NCBI GenBank assembly: GCA_020854035.1
Contig: JADZGE010000067.1
Span: forward strand, 1 to 37,200
Direction: 5' to 3'
From: Burkholderiales bacterium
Lineage (GTDB): Bacteria > Pseudomonadota > Gammaproteobacteria > Burkholderiales > SG8-41
Length of the DNA: 37,200 nucleotides
A program made the position numbers and the translations under genes. The stretch's first letter is position 1, and each line of letters opens with the position of its first letter. Below, piece after piece: positions 33,182-37,200 of the stretch. The notes below the pieces were generated by a model. That model did no database searches. It was given only the letters and a program-made list of their open reading frames with translations, and had not been told where the DNA came from.

Positions 33182-33736
33182 TCAGGTGCAGAGCGGCGGC
33201 AGCTCGTCCCTGCCCGGACCGGATTCGAGCTCGCACGCGTTCACCGTCATGCCGAGCATGGTGTAGTAGCCGATCGTGCCGGTCAGCTCGATCAATTGCT
33301 CCTCGCCGAAGCGCCGGCGCAGCGCTTCGAACGTCGCCGAGTCGACGCGGTGGCGGTGGATCAGCGCCCGGGTGAAATCGACGATCTGCGCGTCCTCGGG
33401 CGGCATGCCGCGCGAGTGGCGCTCGCGGATCGCCGTGATGGTCGACTCCGGCACGCCCAGCCGCCGCGCCGAGCCGGTCTGCGCGCCCCACACGTAGGCC
33501 ACCTCGAAATCGCGCGCGACCACCATCGCCGCCAGCACCCGCACGCGCATGTCGAGCTTGCCCTCGAAGCGCACGTAGGCGCCGAGGTGCATCACGCGCT
33601 CGGCGAGGTTCGGACAATGCATGAGCATCGTGAACGGCCCCTCTATCGCGCCGCGGCTCTTGATGACCGCGTCCGCGATCGCGTGGTATGCGGGGGCGAG
33701 TTGCTCCTTGCCGGTAATGAGTGGAAGTCTTGCCAT
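33182..33736 (-). CDS. Carboxymuconolactone decarboxylase/AhpD-like family protein
   Basis: The product has 184 residues from the ATG at 33736, with GGAGG upstream (CTGGAGGAGCG). The fold is all-helical, with the family region around LAAMVVARDFEVAYVWGAQTGSARRLGVP. There the CXXC pair of AhpD-type peroxidase partners is replaced by residues without Cys (VAYVWGAQ), so redox activity is unlikely. Such proteins may be decarboxylase/lactonase relatives. It converges on the hydrolase gene and may belong to the same catabolic set. Substrate not readable. Confidence 0.88.
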   Translation of the reverse strand: MARLPLITGKEQLAPAYHAIADAVIKSRGAIEGPFTMLMHCPNLAERVMHLGAYVRFEGKLDMRVRVLAAMVVARDFEVAYVWGAQTGSARRLGVPESTITAIRERHSRGMPPEDAQIVDFTRALIHRHRVDSATFEALRRRFGEEQLIELTGTIGYYTMLGMTVNACELESGPGRDELPPLCT

Positions 33737-34103
33737 CGCGCTCCTCCAGAAGTGCCCGCGCGATCCGCGCGCGTGCGGGATTGACGATCCGGCCGCCCGC
33801 GGGGGCCCTGCCGCCGCGCGCGCCAGCCGTATTTCACCACGGCGCCGCCGCGCGGCGCGAGGCACACCATGCGGACTCGCCCGCCGCGATCCCGCGAAGA
33901 GCGCTTTCGCGAAACGACATGGGCCCCTGCACGAGCGCCACCGCGGCAGGGCGCGCCCCGACCACCCGCGACCGCGGAACCTCGCGAGCCGCGTCATGGT
34001 CGAAGCGCGGGACGAAGCCGACCGGCCTGTGCCCCGCCGTGACCTCTGCTGGCCGCCGGTGCGACTCGGCGCGAGCGGATGAGCGGCACCCCGCGGAGCA
34101 AGG
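33737..34103. other. Divergent intergenic region, no gene recognised
   Basis: This 367-nt space lies between the CMD-like gene (-) and the LTA-synthase-like gene (+). It is very GC-rich. A small hairpin with arms CGCGAA and TTCGCG sits near 33893-33911. No promoter with good spacing stands out. Open frames here are overlaps of long antisense frames. Confidence 0.45.
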
Positions 34104-36125
34104 GTGTATGGTTCCCGCATGAACGCCAATTCCCCGAACCGCTCGCCCGGCCGATTCGGCGGGCGCATGTTCCCCGCGGCCGCGCTCGCTGCCGCGACGA
34201 TCGCGCTCGCCACGCTCACGCGGGCCGCGCTCCTCGCGAGCGTACCGCCCGGGGCGATCGGTGCGGGCGAAGCGCTCGCCTCCCTCGTCATCGGCTTCGC
34301 GTTCGACCTCGTCGTCGCGACCTTCATGTGCGCGCCGCTCCTTGCACTCCTCATGCTTGCGCCGGACCGGCTGGCCGCCACCCGGCCGTGGCGCGCCTTC
34401 GTCCTGCTCGCCTGGCTGGCGGCAGTCTACGGGCTGACGCTCGTGGCCGTCGCGGAATGGCTCTTCTGGCAGGAATTCGGCGGGCGTTTCAACTTCATCG
34501 CCGTCGACTACCTCCTCTACACGCACGAGGTCTGGAACAACATCCGCGAGAGCTACCCGTTGCAGCCCCTGTTGCTCGCCCTCATGCTGCCGGCGCTCGC
34601 CGCGCTCGTCGTGCTGCGAGGCCCGCTCTGGAGCGGCGCCGGCGCACCGGTTGCGACGCGGATGCGCTGGGTGGCGGTCGCCACCGGCCTCGCTCTGGTG
34701 GCAGCGCTCGCGCGTTTCGCCGACAGCGACTACCGGGAGTACTCCCCGCGCGACATCGCCAACGAGCTCGCGGGCAACGGCGTCTTCCAGTTCTTCGCCG
34801 CCAACCGGCGGAACGAACTGCCCTTCGAACGGCACTATGCCGCCATCGACGGACGGCGCGCGCTCGGGATCGTCCGCGCGGCCCTCGCCGCCTCGGCGAG
34901 CCGGCCCTCGCCCCTGATTGGCGAAGGCGTCGAGCGCCTGGTCGCGCCGCGGCTCGCCCCGGCGCGCCCGCCCAGCATCGTGATGATCAGCATCGAAAGC
35001 ATGGGCGCCGAGTTCCTGGGCAGTTACGGCAACCGGCGCAATCTCACGCCCAACCTCGACCGGATCGCGCGCGAGAGCCTCTGGTTCAGCAACGTCTACG
35101 CGACCGGGAACCGCACGGTGCGCGGGCTGGAAGCCCTCACGCTGGCTCTGCCGCCCACGCCCGGGCAGTCGATCGTGCGCCGCCCGGGAAACGAGGGCCT
35201 CTTCACGCTCGGCAGCGTGCTGGAGGACAAGGGATACGCCGTCACCTACGCCTACGGCGGTTACGGCTACTTCGACAACATGAATGCGTTCTTCGGAGCG
35301 AATGACTACAACATCGTCGATCGCACCGATATTCCGGGAGAGCGGATCCATTTCGCCAACGCATGGGGCGTCGCCGACGAGATACTGTTCGACTACGTGC
35401 TCGATACGCTGGACCGCGGGACAGCCGGCGACCAGGGCCGCAAGCCCTTCTTCGTGCACATCATGACCGTGAGCAACCACCGGCCCTACACCTATCCCGC
35501 GCGGCGCATCGACATCGCGTCGGGCAGCGGGCGCGATGGCGCGGTGAAGTATTCGGACTACGCGCTCGGCCGCTTTCTCGAGCGGGCCCGCACCCGCCCC
35601 TGGTTCGGCGAGACGATCTTCGTCATCACCGCGGACCACGGCGCCAACGCCCGCGGAACCATGGAGATACCGATCGACAAGTACCGCGTCCCGCTCTTCT
35701 TCTACGCCCCCGGCCGCATCGAGCCGCGCAGGATCGACCGGCTGATGTCGCAGATCGACATCGCGCCGACGCTGCTCGGCATGACGGGCTTGAGCTACTA
35801 CACGAAATTCTTCGGGCACGACATGCTGGATGCCCCGGCCGCGTCGGACCGCGCGTTCGTCGCGAATTACCAGACGCTCGGTTACCTGCGCGATGGCAGG
35901 CTCGTGACGCTGCAGCCGAAGCGCCGGAGCCGCGCGTACCGGGTCGATGCGGACGGGAAGATTCTCGCGCCGATCGAAGACCGCGCGCTCACCGAGGAAG
36001 CGGTGGCGTTCTACCAGTGCGCGTCCTACCTCTTCCGCTCGGGGCTCTATCGCGACGAGGAACAGGTGCCGCCGGAGCGGCGCGACGCGACGCGGGGCGC
36101 TCCGGCGCATCGGAAGCCGGGGTGA
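34104..36125 (+). CDS. LTA synthase family (alkaline-phosphatase fold) membrane protein
   Basis: This 673-residue inner-membrane enzyme resembles phosphoglycerol/phosphoethanolamine transferases such as LtaS and MdoB. Five hydrophobic segments occupy residues about 22-205; the catalytic domain follows on the periplasmic side. Glu299 (ISIESMG) and Thr338 in TGNRTVRG are the expected metal ligand and nucleophile. VITADHG near 35,630 gives the remaining metal site. The GTG at 34104 has GGAG with a 5-nt spacer; an ATG at 34119 is the alternative. The stop codon overlaps the start of the PAP2 gene (GTGA), so both are translated together. In Gram-negative cells a glucan or lipid headgroup modification is the likely role, with substrate unproven. 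Confidence 0.92.
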   Translation: MYGSRMNANSPNRSPGRFGGRMFPAAALAAATIALATLTRAALLASVPPGAIGAGEALASLVIGFAFDLVVATFMCAPLLALLMLAPDRLAATRPWRAFVLLAWLAAVYGLTLVAVAEWLFWQEFGGRFNFIAVDYLLYTHEVWNNIRESYPLQPLLLALMLPALAALVVLRGPLWSGAGAPVATRMRWVAVATGLALVAALARFADSDYREYSPRDIANELAGNGVFQFFAANRRNELPFERHYAAIDGRRALGIVRAALAASASRPSPLIGEGVERLVAPRLAPARPPSIVMISIESMGAEFLGSYGNRRNLTPNLDRIARESLWFSNVYATGNRTVRGLEALTLALPPTPGQSIVRRPGNEGLFTLGSVLEDKGYAVTYAYGGYGYFDNMNAFFGANDYNIVDRTDIPGERIHFANAWGVADEILFDYVLDTLDRGTAGDQGRKPFFVHIMTVSNHRPYTYPARRIDIASGSGRDGAVKYSDYALGRFLERARTRPWFGETIFVITADHGANARGTMEIPIDKYRVPLFFYAPGRIEPRRIDRLMSQIDIAPTLLGMTGLSYYTKFFGHDMLDAPAASDRAFVANYQTLGYLRDGRLVTLQPKRRSRAYRVDADGKILAPIEDRALTEEAVAFYQCASYLFRSGLYRDEEQVPPERRDATRGAPAHRKPG

Positions 36126-36826
36126 CCGGCGCCGGCGCGCGGCGATTCGTCGCCACCAGCGCGCTCGCGCTCGCGGTGACGGGCCTCTGCCTGGCGTGGC
36201 TCGCGCGGGACGGGACCATCGATTTCTCGGTCGCCGGCTACTTCGCGACCCCGAGCGGGTTTCCGCTGCAGAACGCGGCGACGTTGAGCCGCCTCGGGCA
36301 CACCGGTCTGCGCTGGGTCGCGCTGGCGATATGGCTGTCCGCGCTCGTCGCGGCGGCAGCCGGCTGGCGCGCGCCCGCCTGGCGCCGGTGGCGCGGACCA
36401 CTCGCATACTTCTGCCTCGCCGCCGCGGCGACGACCGGCCTTGTCGCGCTGCTGAGATCCGCGAGCGCGCATTCCTGCCCCTGGGATCTGGAGGGTTTCG
36501 GCGGCGCGGCCGCGTGGTTTCCGCTCTTTGACGCGCCGGGGGCCGCTCCGGGGCCGGGCCACTGCTGGCCGAGCGGTCACGCCGCCGGCGGCTACGCGCT
36601 CCTCGCCGGCTACTTCGCCTTGCGCGACCACAACCGGGCGTGCGCCCGTGCCGCGCTCGCCCTGGCACTGGCGCTGGGGCTCGCGATGTCCGCGGTGCAG
36701 GTGGCGCGGGGCGCGCATTTCGTGTCGCACACCCTGTGGAGCCTGTGGTTCGCGTGGCTCTGCAGCTTTTTCGCCTACGTGGCATGGGGCCCGAAAACCC
36801 CGGACGGACCGCAGTTCCGGCGCTGA
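36122..36826 (+). CDS. PAP2-family membrane phosphatase
   Basis: The product of 234 residues starts at GTG 36122, overlapping the upstream stop by four bases. Six hydrophobic segments are visible. PAP2 motif C2 is PSGHAAGG and motif C3 is ARGAHFVSHTLWS. Motif C1, usually KXXXXXXRP, is poorly matched near LRSASAHSCPWDL, where Lys and Arg-Pro are absent or altered. Relatives dephosphorylate lipid A, undecaprenyl diphosphate or phosphatidic-type lipids. Paired with a phospho-headgroup transferase, it may act on the lipid by-product or on the same envelope lipid. Confidence 0.9.
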   Translation: MTGAGARRFVATSALALAVTGLCLAWLARDGTIDFSVAGYFATPSGFPLQNAATLSRLGHTGLRWVALAIWLSALVAAAAGWRAPAWRRWRGPLAYFCLAAAATTGLVALLRSASAHSCPWDLEGFGGAAAWFPLFDAPGAAPGPGHCWPSGHAAGGYALLAGYFALRDHNRACARAALALALALGLAMSAVQVARGAHFVSHTLWSLWFAWLCSFFAYVAWGPKTPDGPQFRR

Positions 36827-36830
36827 CTCG

Positions 36831-37200
36831 TCATGGCGGAAGATCCGCCGCGAAAACACTGAGCCTACTTATCGCCCCGTTACGTGTCCGGATGGTTCCA
36901 CATCTCGTCGACGGCGAACACCGCCCACGCGACCAGGGCGATACGGCCACCGTGACCGGCTTGTTCCAGCGGAAGTCGTAGGTATAGCTCGGCGTCGTGG
37001 CCGAGAGGGGCGAACCCGGCTTCGGGGTGCGGGTGACCTGGACCACGTTGTGCCGGAAATCCGGCGAGTAGGCGTAGGCGATGGTGCCCCCTTCCGGGGC
37101 GGTGGCGAGCGTCAGGCGGTCCTGCCCGTCGTACTGATGGGTCCACACGTTCACCACCGCGTTCTGCTGGGCGGTGTCGTTGAAGACCTCCCCGAAGCCC
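36831..37200 (-). pseudogene. RHS/YD-repeat protein, C-terminal remnant running off the window
   Basis: The reading frame enters from the right edge with typical YD-repeat sequence. It includes WTHQYDGQDRLTLATAPEGG, TIAYAYSPDFRHNVVQVTR and PSYTYDFRWNKPVTVA. After about 36,958 the repeat pattern stops. The frame continues with unlike, Arg- and Ser-rich sequence to a stop at 36831. A different minus frame there reads ALVAWAVFAVDEMWNHPDT. This suggests the RHS gene was truncated or fused to foreign sequence here. It ends four nt from the convergent PAP2 stop. Full RHS proteins are large secreted or toxin-carrying polymorphic proteins; the rest lies beyond 37200. Confidence 0.65.

Noticed and set aside
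33834..36785. 983-aa open frame on the minus strand
   Set aside because: It is an antisense shadow of the LTA-synthase-like and PAP2 genes; composition is Arg-rich with no fold signatures.

Overview
This window looks like chromosomal DNA from a GC-rich Gram-negative bacterium. It is most likely a betaproteobacterium of the Burkholderiales type. The inference rests on three Bug/TctC-type periplasmic receptors, a GcvA-like LysR regulator, a long FHA-type exoprotein with YDG and MBG domains, a branched-chain-type ABC importer, and several xanthine-dehydrogenase-family molybdoenzyme genes. There is no phage, integrase, transposase or CRISPR array.

Layout. 1-2651: tRNA-Lys(CTT) with a promoter, a LysR regulator, a 65-codon small protein followed by three tandem RNA hairpins (the last a terminator), and a small exported protein of unknown function. 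3103-9788: a + strand catabolic block with a FAD subunit, a [2Fe-2S] subunit, a second [2Fe-2S] subunit, an unusual molybdopterin-FAD fusion subunit and a Bug receptor. 10131-14951: a minus-strand liv-type ABC operon (livH, livM, binding protein, livG, livF). 15146-16618: glgA. 16683-24212: a roughly 2,500-residue FHA/PATR/MBG exoprotein with no visible secretion partner. 24474-28073: a VOC protein, two divergent Bug receptors and a frameshifted ornithine-cyclodeaminase-family gene. 28105-31658: a minus-strand pair of acyl-CoA dehydrogenase and molybdopterin subunit. 31838-33085: an alpha/beta hydrolase resembling 2,6-dihydroxypseudooxynicotine hydrolase. 33182-33736: a carboxymuconolactone-decarboxylase-like protein. 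34104-36826: an overlapping pair of LTA-synthase-like and PAP2 membrane enzymes. 36831-37200: a broken RHS/YD-repeat end that runs off the window.

How the genes may work together. Bug receptors and the liv importer would capture small organic acids or amides. The molybdenum hydroxylases would insert oxygen from water into a heteroaromatic or aldehyde substrate. The hydrolase, acyl-CoA dehydrogenase, cyclodeaminase-like and decarboxylase-like proteins would process the products. The substrate cannot be read from sequence.

The most unusual signal is non-coding. Five intergenic loci carry degenerate 7-bp tandem repeats. Four share a consensus close to CYCRYRG, and two of these lie in opposite orientation between the second Fe-S gene and the molybdopterin-FAD fusion gene. 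The second candidate novelty is the small ORF followed by three hairpins, the first of which shows a CCTCC (anti-Shine-Dalgarno) loop.
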